Assembly (NCBI GenBank): GCA_040902895.1
Contig: JBBDWL010000099.1
Location: 36,066 to 100,065 of the forward strand
DNA length: 64,000 bases
Reading direction: 5' to 3'
DNA from: JALYRV01 sp040902895
Lineage (GTDB): Bacteria; Acidobacteriota; Vicinamibacteria; Vicinamibacterales; SCN-69-37
Shown: in pieces, positions 9,144 to 17,557 of the stretch
Layout of the letters: every line of letters begins with the position of its first letter
How positions within the stretch are numbered: the first letter of the stretch is position 1
Program-made: the position numbers and the translations under genes
The notes under the pieces: model-generated
Databases searched by the model: none
What the model saw: only the letters and a program-made list of their open reading frames with translations
Told to the model about the DNA's origin: nothing

Positions 9144-9632
9144 ATGTCCTCTTGCTGCGCAGCCCCGCCGGAGTCTGCATCGCGTGGGTCCGGGCTTTGC
9201 CCGGTCAGCGGCACGAGGGGCGTCCGCGTTCCGCTCGAGACCATCAAAGCGCTTCTCACGCCGGCCGCGATGCGCCACGTCACGCACGCGACACACCGTT
9301 TCTGCGCCGATCCTGGCTGCGACGTTGTGTACTTCGCGGAGGATGGCCGGATCTACCGCACCGCGGATGTTCGGGTGAAAGTCTGGCAGAAGGAGCCGCT
9401 CGGCGCGCGCATCGTCTGCTACTGCTTTGGGGAGAATGAAGCGGATATCAGGGCAGAGATCGAGACGGCGGGGAAGTCGGAGGCCGGCAATCGCGTGAGA
9501 GCGCATATCGCGGCCGGCCGGTGCGCATGCGAGGTGCGCAACCCGCGCGGCGCGTGCTGTCTCGGTGACGTGGCGGCGGCTGTGAGGCGCGCGGTCGAAT
9601 CACCTGCGGTCGAAAACAGGACGACGGTCTGA
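9144..9632 (+). CDS. CopZ-type Fe-S/metal-binding protein, first gene of mer-like operon
   Basis: 162-residue cysteine-rich protein resembling the N-terminal [2Fe-2S]/zinc domain of Archaeoglobus-type CopZ metallochaperones. Cysteine motifs: MSSCCAAPP at the N-terminus, FCADPGC near residue 55, IVCYCFGE near 90, and GRCACEVRNPRGACCLGDV near 130. I start at ATG 9144 because the MerR-controlled -10 element ends at 9136; an in-frame TTG at 9105 is the -35 box itself. With that promoter the message would have practically no leader. The gene ends 4 bp before merR. It lacks the HMA domain of full-length CopZ; the separate MerP-like protein downstream could provide that partner. Confidence 0.82.
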   Translation: MSSCCAAPPESASRGSGLCPVSGTRGVRVPLETIKALLTPAAMRHVTHATHRFCADPGCDVVYFAEDGRIYRTADVRVKVWQKEPLGARIVCYCFGENEADIRAEIETAGKSEAGNRVRAHIAAGRCACEVRNPRGACCLGDVAAAVRRAVESPAVENRTTV

Positions 9633-9636
9633 CGGC

Positions 9637-10080
9637 ATGGATCGCACGTTTCACATTGGCGAGCTCGCCGCGCGCAGCGGCCTCACGGCAGACGCCGTGC
9701 GCTATTACGAGCGTCTCGGCCTGCTTCCGCCGGCGCAGCGGACCGCAGGCGGCTTTCGCATCTACGCCGAACCGGCGCTTGCCAGGCTGCGCTTCATCAG
9801 GCAGGCGCAGACACTCGGGCTGAGCCTGCAGGAGATCCGCCAGCTCGTGACCCATCACGACGAGAACGGCGTGAAGCGCTGCCGGCGGGTCCGCGATCTG
9901 TTGCAGTCGAAGCTTTCAGTACTGGATGCCAGGCTCGCCGAGATGCAGCATTTTCGCGGCACGCTCACCGAGTACCTCGCGGCGTGCGAGCACGAGCTGG
10001 CACGCCCGGCCAGGAGAGGCGATCGCAGAGGCGGGCCATGTTGCCCGGTGATTCAAACATTGGGTGCGAAACAGGGATGA
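9637..10080 (+). CDS. merR: MerR-family metal-responsive regulator
   Basis: 147-residue transcription activator. The N-terminal winged helix (FHIGELAARSGLTADAVRYY, about 5-24) is canonical, followed by the dimerisation helix. Metal-site cysteines occur at about residue 79 (GVKRCRRV), 113 (YLAACEHE) and the C-terminal CC pair (GGPCCPVI), a layout similar to mercury/cadmium/lead regulators. It should act on the 20-bp-spacer operator at 9105-9136. Unlike classical mer loci it is not divergent but sits inside the operon that it probably controls. The ATGA overlap with the next gene supports co-translation with the MerT-like protein. The exact inducer (Hg(II) versus another soft metal) is not proven. 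Confidence 0.85.
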   Translation: MDRTFHIGELAARSGLTADAVRYYERLGLLPPAQRTAGGFRIYAEPALARLRFIRQAQTLGLSLQEIRQLVTHHDENGVKRCRRVRDLLQSKLSVLDARLAEMQHFRGTLTEYLAACEHELARPARRGDRRGGPCCPVIQTLGAKQG

Positions 10081-10406
10081 AGACCCTGGCCGCCTCCATT
10101 GCTGCCGCGGTCGGCGCGTCTGCGTGCTGCCTCGGTCCGGTGGCGTTCACCGCGGCTGGAGCCGGCGCGCTGAGCGCCGCCGCGGTGAGGCTCGAGCCGC
10201 TCCGGCCCTGGTTTCTGGGTCTGACGCTGGTGCTGCTCGCGGCCGGTTTCTATTCGGCGTATGGGCCGCCGGCGTCGCGCGCCTGTGCACCCGCGGGTGG
10301 GTGTCCGCCGGCGTCTATGCGGCGGCGGAACGTGGCGCTCTGGATCGTCGCGGCGGTCGTGATGGTGATTGCCGCGTTTCCGTACTACGTTAGTTGGTTG
10401 ATATGA
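10077..10406 (+). CDS. merT: MerT-like mercuric transport membrane protein
   Basis: 109 residues, close to the usual MerT size, with three hydrophobic helices. The paired cysteines of helix 1 are present in GASACCLGPVAF, and the cytosolic-loop cysteines between helices 2 and 3 are in SRACAPAGGCPP, the arrangement used to relay Hg(II) inward. The ATG at 10077 overlaps the merR stop. It is followed by a MerP-like gene, the standard neighbour. With no intact reductase downstream, an import function would be harmful or must feed another detoxification route. Confidence 0.85.
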   Translation: MKTLAASIAAAVGASACCLGPVAFTAAGAGALSAAAVRLEPLRPWFLGLTLVLLAAGFYSAYGPPASRACAPAGGCPPASMRRRNVALWIVAAVVMVIAAFPYYVSWLI

Positions 10407-10422
10407 GGCTGGAGGAATGCTG

Positions 10423-10770
10423 ATGCGATCGAAAACACTCGTGATGATCGGCGCGCTCGCGGGCACGCTTGGGTCCGGCATGGTCATGATCGGCCGGGCA
10501 GCGGGAATGAGCGGCGCTGTGCAGCAGGATGAGAAGAAGTCCGAGAAATGCACCCTCAAGATCACAGGCATGACCTGTGCGGGGTGCGCCGCGGCCGTCA
10601 AGATGGCGGCAAAGAAGGTGGACGGCGTCACCGCGATCGACGTGAGCTACAAAGACGGAAAGGCGGACGTCACCTTCGATCCAGGAAAGACCACGCCCGA
10701 TGCGATTGCGAAGGCGGTGACGAAGGGGTCGGGCTTCAAGGCGGAGGTGCAGAAGCCGGCAGAAAAATAA
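10423..10770 (+). CDS. merP: MerP-like periplasmic heavy-metal-binding (HMA) protein
   Basis: 115 residues: signal/anchor (MRSKTLVMIGALAGTLGSGM) and one HMA domain with the metal site GMTCAGCA and the C-terminal half (VSYKDGKADVTFDPGKT). Start 10423 is preferred over ATG 10417 because GGAGG (10411-10415) is then 7 nt away. MerP delivers Hg(II) to MerT in known systems. It follows merT by 16 bp and is directly followed by the truncated reductase. Confidence 0.85.
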   Translation: MRSKTLVMIGALAGTLGSGMVMIGRAAGMSGAVQQDEKKSEKCTLKITGMTCAGCAAAVKMAAKKVDGVTAIDVSYKDGKADVTFDPGKTTPDAIAKAVTKGSGFKAEVQKPAEK

Positions 10771-10896
10771 GGACGATCGATCTCGTCGTCATCGGCACCG
10801 GCACTGCGGCGTCGACCATCGCGTCGCGCTGTCGTGCGGCGGACTGGACGGTGGCGGTGATCGATTCACGGCCTTTCGGCGGCACGTGTCCGCGTC
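10767..10896 (+). pseudogene. merA: 5' remnant of mercuric-reductase-like flavoprotein (merA)
   Basis: Directly after merP the sequence encodes RTIDLVVIGTGTAASTIASR and continues to IDSRPFGGTC, the FAD-binding start of the pyridine nucleotide-disulfide oxidoreductase family and closest to MerA-like proteins. After GGTC the homology stops (normally a redox CxxxxC region follows), leaving about 42 of roughly 470 codons. No good start codon is visible; the frame begins around the merP stop. The open frame then runs by chance into the next gene. The simplest reading is a deletion that removed most of merA and brought the Omp85 gene next to merP. The end coordinate is the last homologous codon as judged by eye. 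Confidence 0.75.
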
Positions 10897-11036
10897 TCCG
10901 GTCAGCGTCACGGTTGCGCGCATGTAATGCGCGGCGTGCTCAAACGACTCACTTTGTGGCACCACCGAGCGCGACTGCTGCAGAGGTTCGAAGCGAGACT
11001 GGCTCGCATTCTGCACGGCCTTCCCGGATGAGGCGA

Positions 11037-12257
11037 ATGACAGACACGTCCCGTCGCCGCACATTTTTAGCAGCGATCGCATTCGCCATATTGGCAGGCG
11101 CGCCGCCAGCCCTTGCACAGGAGGCCCGTCCGCTCGGACGTGCGCAGGCGCGGCCGCCGGAAGCCGCATCGGAACCGCAGGGATTTCTCCGTGAACCCGA
11201 TGCGGTTCAACGCGTTATCCTCTTCGGCGATCGAAGGCTGGGCAACGGCGAGCTGACCAACGGCTGGTACATCGATACCGGCCACAACATGATTCCCGGA
11301 GCCGGCTGGCTGTCGGCCGGGCCCGGATACCGGCAGTGGTATGCGAACGATCGTGCCGTGATGGATGCCTCCGCGGCGATCTCGTGGCACGGCTACAAGA
11401 CCACACAGGCGCGAGTCGAGTTCCCGCGGCTCGCCGGCGGTCGATTCCTGGTGGGCTCGCAAATGCGGTGGCAGGACTTTCCGCAGGTCGCGTACTTTGG
11501 TGAAGGGCCCGCGAGCTCCAAATCCAATCGCAGCGAGTACGGACTCCAGTCGTTGAATATCGTCGGGTACACAACCTTCCGTCCCGTGCAATGGTTCGGC
11601 ATCGGTGCCAGTGTCGGCTGGCTCAAACCGTCGATCGAATCGCGCGTGCCCGACGAGCCCTCGTTCATGCATTCAGAAGTCTCGATGACAGCCGATACGC
11701 GCGATTTCGCCGGCCATCCAACGCGCGGCGGACTCTATCGCGTGTCGGCCACCGATTTTTCGGACCGCGACACCGGCCTTTTCAGCTTCAGGCGCTACGA
11801 AGCGGAGGCCGCGCAGTTCCTGCCGCTTGCACAGTCCCGCATCGTCGTCGCGCTGCACGGCTGGCTCGTCGGCTCGGATACCGAAGCGGGACATGTCGTG
11901 CCGTTTTACCTGCAGCCGGCGCTTGGCGGCGGCAATTCACTGCGCGGATATTCTGACTACCGGTTTCACGATCGCAACATGCTGCTCGTGAGTCTGGAGA
12001 CGCGCGCGGCGATGATGATGCACGTCGACCTGGCGCTGTTCATGGACGCCGGAAATGTCGCGGCGCGCGTCGGAGACCTGGGCCTCGACAAGCGGTCATA
12101 TGGCGCCGGCCTTCGGCTGCACTCGCGTCGTCAAACCTTCGCGCGCATTGATGTCGCCCGCAGCGACGAGGGCTGGCGGTTCCTCCTGCGACTGGACGAT
12201 CCGCTCAACCTGGCCCGGCTTGGGAAACGAACGGCGCCGGCGCCGTTCGTTCATTAG
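11037..12257 (+). CDS. Omp85/BamA-type outer membrane beta-barrel protein without POTRA domains
   Basis: 406 residues starting at ATG 11037 (an in-frame ATG at 11028 is possible). The signal peptide is MTDTSRRRTFLAAIAFAILAG...ALAQ. The remainder is the surface-antigen barrel: strands throughout and the conserved loop-6 type motif GGGNSLRGYSDYRF near residue 300, followed by FMDAGNVA near 340. There is no room for POTRA domains, so it resembles short patatin-/TamA-like or lipid-transport barrels rather than BamA. It ends in a 26-bp perfect palindrome and is followed closely by the lipoprotein gene at 12271. Substrate unknown. Confidence 0.75.
   Translation: MTDTSRRRTFLAAIAFAILAGAPPALAQEARPLGRAQARPPEAASEPQGFLREPDAVQRVILFGDRRLGNGELTNGWYIDTGHNMIPGAGWLSAGPGYRQWYANDRAVMDASAAISWHGYKTTQARVEFPRLAGGRFLVGSQMRWQDFPQVAYFGEGPASSKSNRSEYGLQSLNIVGYTTFRPVQWFGIGASVGWLKPSIESRVPDEPSFMHSEVSMTADTRDFAGHPTRGGLYRVSATDFSDRDTGLFSFRRYEAEAAQFLPLAQSRIVVALHGWLVGSDTEAGHVVPFYLQPALGGGNSLRGYSDYRFHDRNMLLVSLETRAAMMMHVDLALFMDAGNVAARVGDLGLDKRSYGAGLRLHSRRQTFARIDVARSDEGWRFLLRLDDPLNLARLGKRTAPAPFVH
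12226..12251. promoter_or_regulatory. 26-bp perfect palindrome at gene end (attenuator or terminator candidate)
   Basis: AACGAACGGCGCC is immediately followed by its exact reverse complement, giving a 26-bp dyad with no loop, ending 3 bp before the TAG of the Omp85-like gene and 19 bp before the next start. RNA would form a very stable hairpin. No T-run follows, so it is not a standard rho-independent terminator; processing site, attenuator or protein-binding site are all possible. Confidence 0.5.
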
Positions 12258-12270
12258 AGGAATGTCGGAA

Positions 12271-13242
12271 ATGATGCAGCGAATCCGGGCGGCGGCGGTT
12301 ATGGCAGCCACAATCGCAATCGTGCCGGCCTCCTGTGTGAGCGCGAAGCGTCCGGTGATGCCGAGCAGTCCGGTGCCGCCCGGCGCGAGTCTGTGGCAGG
12401 AGCCGTCCGACCTCGCGGAACGCGACGTGTTCAACGGCCCCTGGGGGCCGGAGCGCGCGCCGGATCCGCAGGCGACCTTCGCATTGATCGAACGGAAGCA
12501 CTCGGGCGTGAATCTCGGCATGACCGTGCGCGATCCGCAGGGACGTGAGTGGAGCGTGAAGCAGCCGTACCCCGGCGACATGGATTCCGAGGCGCCGGTG
12601 GAGGTCACGCTCTCCCGGCTGCTGTCCGCCATCGGATATCACCAGCCTCCGGTGTACTACCTGCCGCAGTTCACGCTGAAGGATGACTGGGGGACACACG
12701 CCGAAATCGGGGGCCGGTTCCGGCTGAAGCTGGAAGAACTGGATGACACCGGACTCTGGCGCTGGGAAGACAACCCATTCGTTGGCTCACGGCCCTATCA
12801 GGGACTGCTCGCGCTGCTGACGATGTTCAACAGCACGGACATGAAGAACAGCAACAATACGCTCTACGAATACAAAAACGGCAACCGTGTCGAGCAGTGG
12901 TACGCCGTCCGCGACATTGGCTCCGCGCTCGGCGACACAGACCGCTTCGCGCCACGCAAGAACCATGCGGACACCTTTGAGCGCACGCCATTCATCCTGG
13001 GCGTCAACAACGGCCACGTCGAATTTGCTTACAGCGGCTGGTATAAGAACTACGTGCGGGACCGGATCACGCCCGCCGACGTCGTCTGGGCCGCCACGCT
13101 CCTCTCGAGACTCACGGACAAGCAGTGGGAAGACGCATTTCGAGCGGGAGGCTACGAGCCCGAGGTCGCCAACCGGTTCATCCGCAAGTTGCGCGAGAGA
13201 ATCGAGCAGGGGAGAGCCCTGAGCCGGACGGCCGGCGAGTGA
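12271..13242 (+). CDS. putative extracytoplasmic kinase-fold lipoprotein (copy A)
   Basis: 323 residues; start 12271 is chosen because AGAGG (12256-12260) is at proper distance (12262 is an in-frame alternative). An N-terminal signal ends at a cysteine (IVPASC), suggesting a lipoprotein. No named family is recognised, but the order of motifs fits a protein-kinase fold: WSVKQPYPG (beta3 Lys), a following Glu in EAPVEVTLSRLLSAIGY (alphaC), FNSTDMKNSNN (D-x-K-x-x-N catalytic loop), and YAVRDIGSALG (D-[IL]-G metal loop). The protein at 51052-52143 shares all these positions. Catalysis, substrate and even nucleotide binding are inference. Confidence 0.6.
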   Translation: MMQRIRAAAVMAATIAIVPASCVSAKRPVMPSSPVPPGASLWQEPSDLAERDVFNGPWGPERAPDPQATFALIERKHSGVNLGMTVRDPQGREWSVKQPYPGDMDSEAPVEVTLSRLLSAIGYHQPPVYYLPQFTLKDDWGTHAEIGGRFRLKLEELDDTGLWRWEDNPFVGSRPYQGLLALLTMFNSTDMKNSNNTLYEYKNGNRVEQWYAVRDIGSALGDTDRFAPRKNHADTFERTPFILGVNNGHVEFAYSGWYKNYVRDRITPADVVWAATLLSRLTDKQWEDAFRAGGYEPEVANRFIRKLRERIEQGRALSRTAGE

Positions 13243-13246
13243 CGAT

Positions 13247-14935
13247 TCAGGCGCGAGGTTGGGCGGTCGCAGCGATCTCCAGCGCCTCATCGAGCGCGTC
13301 CATCAGCTCGTCGACTTTGATCGGCTTGGTGAGATAGCGGAGGAATCCTGCGTCGAGCCCCCGCTTGATATCGCGCGGCATCGCATTCGCGCTGAGCGCC
13401 ACAACCGGGATGTGCGCGGTGGCAGGATCTGCGCGCAGAATCGCCAGCACGTCAAATCCGCTCAGTCCGGGCAGGTTGATATCCAGCAGGATGACCTCCG
13501 GCTGCGCTTCACGCGACCTCCGCACGCCCTCGGTGCCGTCGCGCGCGCTGAGAAGCTGCAGATCCGCGCGCAGGCCCAGGAGCTGTTCGACCAGCGCAAG
13601 GTTGGCAGGATTGTCCTCGACGTAGAGCAGCGTGCGCACCGGCGCGCCCGACACCGCCTGTGACAGCGCCGGTGACAGGACGCCATCCGACTGCGAGAAA
13701 TCGGCCGCCGGCGCCGCGGCGTTCAACTCGATCCAGAACACGCTTCCTTTATCGACGACGCTCTCGACGCCGATGAGGCCGCCCATCAGCTCCACGAGCT
13801 GCTTGCTCACGACGAGGCCGATGCCCGTGCCCTTCTCGTTGCCGGTTTCCTGTCCGAGGCGATTGAACGACTGGAACAGCTGCGCCAGCTTCTCCGGCGG
13901 CAGTCCGGCGCCCGTATCCGCGATGCTGATGCGGACGTGGCCCGCGGTGCTCGTGGTGTACGACACCACCACCGTCCCCCCGTCTGGCCGGTTGTATTTG
14001 AGCGCGTTCGACAGCAGATTGATGATGACCTGCTTCAACCTGACCCGATCGGCGTCGACGAAACAGGGCACGTCGAAGTGCGGGAAGGTCATGTGGATCC
14101 CGCGCGTCTGGCGCTCCGGCTCCACCAGCGTCTGGCATTCGATCATGACTTCGGCGAGCGACACCGGTTCGCGCGACAGCTGCAGTTTGCCCGATTCGAT
14201 CTGCGCGAGATCGAGAATGCCGTTGATCAGCTCGAGCAGGTACCACCCGGCATGAAGAATATGGTCGACGCGCGCCGACTGCGATGGCGTGATGGCGCCG
14301 CGATCGATCTTCATCAGCTGGGCGAAACCGAGGATGGCATTGAGCGGCGAGCGCAGCTCGTGGCTCATGCTCGAGAGAAAGTCCGATTTCGCGAGGTTGG
14401 CCCTCTCGAGCTCGACGTTCTTTTCCTGCAACACGTGGTCGAGGCGCTGGCGCTCGGTTTCGACGAGCCTGCGTGCCGTGTTGTCGGTGCCGATGAGGAG
14501 GTAGCCGATGATCGCGCCCAGATCGTCGCGCAGCGCCGTAACCGACACCGAGGCGGGCTGCCGGCTGCCGTCCTTGCGGATGTACGTCAGCTCGTAGATG
14601 TCCTCGATTCCGCGCGACGCCTTGAACACCAGGGCCTGGAACCCGGGGGTGATCGACGTGCCGACCGTGGCGCTGAGGGCTTCGGCGCGCGCGATCAGCT
14701 CCTGCGGATCGGAGATGTCGGCCGGCGTGATGGTGTTGACGACTTCAGCGGCCGTGTAGCCGAGCATGCGCTCGGCCCCTACGTTGAAGATCTGAATGAC
14801 GCCTTTCTCATCAGTGGCGATACTCGAGAAGTTCACACTGTTGAAAATCGCGTCCTGCAGCGCGCCGGTTTTCAGGAGCGCTTCTGCGGCGTCAGACGCG
14901 GATAGCTTTACGGGCATGTTGGCAGTATGAGGCAT
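13247..14935 (-). CDS. hybrid sensor histidine kinase (PAS-HisKA-HATPase-REC)
   Basis: 562-residue cytosolic hybrid kinase, no transmembrane helix. Order: PAS/PAC (about 25-155, GVIQIFNVGAERMLGY), coiled segment, HisKA with phospho-acceptor His in SSMSHELRSPLNAILGFA (about 195), HATPase_c with N box LSNALKYNRPDGG and G box GTGIGLVVSKQL, then a C-terminal receiver (about 445-555) with VEDNPAN, phospho-acceptor Asp in ILLDINLPG and the conserved Lys in YLTKPI. ATG 14935 is used; 14917 is an in-frame alternative. It lies 33 bp downstream of the kinase gene at 14969-16939, likely co-transcribed. The signal is unknown. Confidence 0.92.
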   Translation of the reverse strand: MPHTANMPVKLSASDAAEALLKTGALQDAIFNSVNFSSIATDEKGVIQIFNVGAERMLGYTAAEVVNTITPADISDPQELIARAEALSATVGTSITPGFQALVFKASRGIEDIYELTYIRKDGSRQPASVSVTALRDDLGAIIGYLLIGTDNTARRLVETERQRLDHVLQEKNVELERANLAKSDFLSSMSHELRSPLNAILGFAQLMKIDRGAITPSQSARVDHILHAGWYLLELINGILDLAQIESGKLQLSREPVSLAEVMIECQTLVEPERQTRGIHMTFPHFDVPCFVDADRVRLKQVIINLLSNALKYNRPDGGTVVVSYTTSTAGHVRISIADTGAGLPPEKLAQLFQSFNRLGQETGNEKGTGIGLVVSKQLVELMGGLIGVESVVDKGSVFWIELNAAAPAADFSQSDGVLSPALSQAVSGAPVRTLLYVEDNPANLALVEQLLGLRADLQLLSARDGTEGVRRSREAQPEVILLDINLPGLSGFDVLAILRADPATAHIPVVALSANAMPRDIKRGLDAGFLRYLTKPIKVDELMDALDEALEIAATAQPRA

Positions 14936-14968
14936 TCGAGGTCCAGTGTCTGCCCCATTGTGGACGCC

Positions 14969-16939
14969 TCATGCCACAGGCGGATGAGGTGGTGCTGGTG
15001 TATCGAGGATGTCGCGCACCCTGCGCAGCAGGATCTGACTGGTGAAGGGTTTCTGCAGGAACGGAATATCCGAATCCATGATGCCTCGCCGGACGATGAC
15101 CTCGGTCGTGTGCCCTGATATGACCATGAGCTTCGCCTCGGGCCGTGCGCTCCGCATTTCCGCAATCAACTTCGATAGGGGCATCCCTGGCATGACGGCG
15201 TCTGTCAGAATGAGATCGATCGCCGCGTCGAATCGCGCGGCGATCGCCACGGCCTCTTCGCCGGTTGTCGCTTCCAGCACACGATAACCGCGTCGCGCGA
15301 GCATGTTAGACGTGAGCCGTCGCACGCTCGGCTCGTCTTCCACCAGCAGAATCGTCTCGGTGCCGCCGGCCGGGTGCGCCACATGGTCCGGCTCGACGCG
15401 ACTGACGGCCTCGTCGACGCGCGGCAGCCATATCCTGACGCGAGTGCCGCGCCCCGGTTCGCTGTCGATACTGATCTCTCCGCCGCTCTGCCTGACGATG
15501 CCGTACACCGTCGACAGTCCGAGGCCGGTGCCGTAGCCCTTTTCCTTCGTCGAAAAGAAGGGCTCGAAGACGCGGGCCCGCGTATCCTCGTCCATGCCGA
15601 CGCCCGTATCGGTGACCGCGAGCATGACGTGGCGGCCTGGCGGAATCCCTGCGGGCTCGCCCGCAGTCTCAGGCTGCACATCGGCGGTGCCGACCTCGAT
15701 GGTCAGCGCGCCTCCGTGCGGCATCGCGTCGCGCGCGTTCACGATCAGATTCATCAGCACCTGTTCGAGCTGTCCGCGGTCTGCCTTGACGCGTCCGCCC
15801 TGGCCTGCCACGGTGACGACCTGGATGTCATGGCCGACGAGCCTGCGGATCATGTTGTCCATGTCGCCTACGACGTCCGCGACGTCGAGCACCTTCAGCA
15901 CGGCGAGCTGCTTGCGGCTGAAGGCAAGCAGCTGCGTCGTCAGTGATTCCGCCCGCTGCCCGGCCTTGTGGATTTCCTCGAGATCGCGGCGAAGGGGGCT
16001 CTGCGCGTCGACGGTGTTCAGCAGCAGGTCGCTGTAGCCCAGGATCGTCGTCAGCAGGTTGTTGAAATCGTGCGCAATTCCCCCGGCCAGGGTGCCGACG
16101 GCTTCGATCTTCTGCGAGTGCAGCAGCTGCGCCTCGAGCTGACGTTGTCTGGTGATGTCATGGTAGAGCGCGTAGGTGCCGATTAGCCGTCCCTTCTCGA
16201 TCAGCGGCACGCCGTAGATTTCCACGTCGACGGGTGTGCCGTCCTTCCGGTGCCGCACGGTGGTGATGTGGACCGTCTCGCCGTTCCGTACGCGGCGCGT
16301 GACATCCGCCGCTTCCGCCCTGTGCGCGTCATCAGGTGGCGCGATCATCGCGTCGAGATCCCTGCCGATGATCTCGGAGCGGTCGTAGAGGAACAGGCGC
16401 TCGAACGCGGGATTCAGCAGCTCTACGCGAAAGCTGCTGTCGCGTCCGATGATGGCGATGGGACTGTGCTCGACGAGCGTGTTCAGATAGACCGTACGCT
16501 GCCGCAGGTCGTCCTCGGCACGCTTCCGCTCGGTGATGTCGCGCACGAATCCGCAGAAGGCCGGCCTTCCTGCCGACGGCATGGGCGAAATCGCCAGCTC
16601 CACGGGAAACTCGCGGCCATCGCGGTGTTGCGCCGTGACTTCGATGCGCCTGCCGAGCACGGGCCCTTCGCCCGTTGCGAGGTAGTGCCGAAGGCCGCGC
16701 TCGTGCGCGGCGCGCAATGATGAAGGAATGATGGTGCTCGAGAGTGCGCGGCCGATGGCCTCCTCCCGCGACCAGCCGAAGATCTTTTCGGCCTGCGGAT
16801 TCCACGCGGTAATCAGGCCATGCTCGTCCATGGTGATGACGGCATCCAGCGCCGCGTCGATGATGCCGCGTGACCGCTCCTCGGATTCACGGAGCGCCGC
16901 TTCCATCCGGGCCTTCTGAATTGGGTCGCTGTGGTCCAT
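14969..16939 (-). CDS. hybrid sensor histidine kinase (PAS-PAS-HisKA-HATPase-REC)
   Basis: 656-residue soluble hybrid kinase. Two PAS domains (about 15-135 with EHGLITAWNPQAEKIFGWSR, and about 140-265 with FRVELLNPAFERLFLYDRSE) precede a HisKA domain of the AHDFNNLLTTILGYSDLL type (about 285), an HATPase_c domain (NARDAMPHGG; GTGLGLSTVYGI) and a C-terminal receiver (LLVEDEPSVRRL, Asp in LILTDAVMPG). The HDFNN-type acceptor site is typical of NtrB-like/soluble PAS kinases. It is followed within 33 bp by another hybrid kinase, suggesting a phosphorelay pair. No DNA-binding response regulator is adjacent. Confidence 0.93.
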   Translation of the reverse strand: MDHSDPIQKARMEAALRESEERSRGIIDAALDAVITMDEHGLITAWNPQAEKIFGWSREEAIGRALSSTIIPSSLRAAHERGLRHYLATGEGPVLGRRIEVTAQHRDGREFPVELAISPMPSAGRPAFCGFVRDITERKRAEDDLRQRTVYLNTLVEHSPIAIIGRDSSFRVELLNPAFERLFLYDRSEIIGRDLDAMIAPPDDAHRAEAADVTRRVRNGETVHITTVRHRKDGTPVDVEIYGVPLIEKGRLIGTYALYHDITRQRQLEAQLLHSQKIEAVGTLAGGIAHDFNNLLTTILGYSDLLLNTVDAQSPLRRDLEEIHKAGQRAESLTTQLLAFSRKQLAVLKVLDVADVVGDMDNMIRRLVGHDIQVVTVAGQGGRVKADRGQLEQVLMNLIVNARDAMPHGGALTIEVGTADVQPETAGEPAGIPPGRHVMLAVTDTGVGMDEDTRARVFEPFFSTKEKGYGTGLGLSTVYGIVRQSGGEISIDSEPGRGTRVRIWLPRVDEAVSRVEPDHVAHPAGGTETILLVEDEPSVRRLTSNMLARRGYRVLEATTGEEAVAIAARFDAAIDLILTDAVMPGMPLSKLIAEMRSARPEAKLMVISGHTTEVIVRRGIMDSDIPFLQKPFTSQILLRRVRDILDTPAPPHPPVA

Positions 16940-17087
16940 GCGCGGATGCGCACTGTAACATCAGCCGGGATGTTGCGATCCGGGCATGCCCGAAAGCAGT
17001 TGCGCGAGATGGGCGAGCAGCAGGGCTTCACCCGTTGTCATGGCGCGGCGGGATGCAGGACTGATTCCAGCGGCGGCGCTGAGCGCG

Positions 17088-17477
17088 TCAGCGTTTCTCG
17101 GCGTCGCGGACGATCACCAGCACCTCGCCAGGCTTGACGAGGCCAAGGTTGCGGCGGGCGGCTTCTTCGATGGCCGCTGGATCTTCGAGCAGGCGCCGCG
17201 CATACTCGCGCTTGCGGGCGTTGTCGGCGCGCAGCCGGTGAATGGCGTCGAGCACCTGGGCCTGCTCGCGTCGCGCGCGGAACGTCTGGAGCAGACCCTT
17301 GTCGCCGACCAGCGCATCGATCGTGATGACGGCCGCCACGGCAAAGATCGCCAGCTGCACCATGCGCGTGCGGCGGGCGGCCGCCTGCGCCCGCGGCAGG
17401 ACATCGGTCTTGCGCCGGGGGCGGATGCGCCGGTCAGGACCGGGCGAATCGACGTTTGGTGCCGCGGTGTCCGCCAT
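17088..17477 (-). CDS. FtsB/DivIC-type septum formation initiator protein
   Basis: 129 residues from ATG 17477: basic/proline-rich cytosolic tail, one transmembrane helix (MVQLAIFAVAAVITIDALVG, about 40-60), then a coiled coil (ARREQAQVLDAIHRLRADNARKREYARRL) and a C-terminal ARRNLGLVKPGEVLVIV motif characteristic of the FtsB/DivIC family. It would act with FtsL/FtsQ in the divisome. The position next to signalling genes is unusual; in many genomes it follows eno. Divergent from cutA with an 80-bp shared regulatory region. Confidence 0.82.
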   Translation of the reverse strand: MADTAAPNVDSPGPDRRIRPRRKTDVLPRAQAAARRTRMVQLAIFAVAAVITIDALVGDKGLLQTFRARREQAQVLDAIHRLRADNARKREYARRLLEDPAAIEEAARRNLGLVKPGEVLVIVRDAEKR

Positions 17478-17557
17478 GCTGAAATGAACCGCGTTCTTTG
17501 TACCAAAGATCTGGCGGCAGTACAAGAGGAAACTGACCTCAACGGAGAAAAGACCGC

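Noticed and set aside
10548..12257. one long protein joining MerA N-terminus to the Omp85-like barrel
   Set aside because: A signal peptide and start codon occur at 11037; the upstream part is an accidental in-frame extension of a truncated merA.
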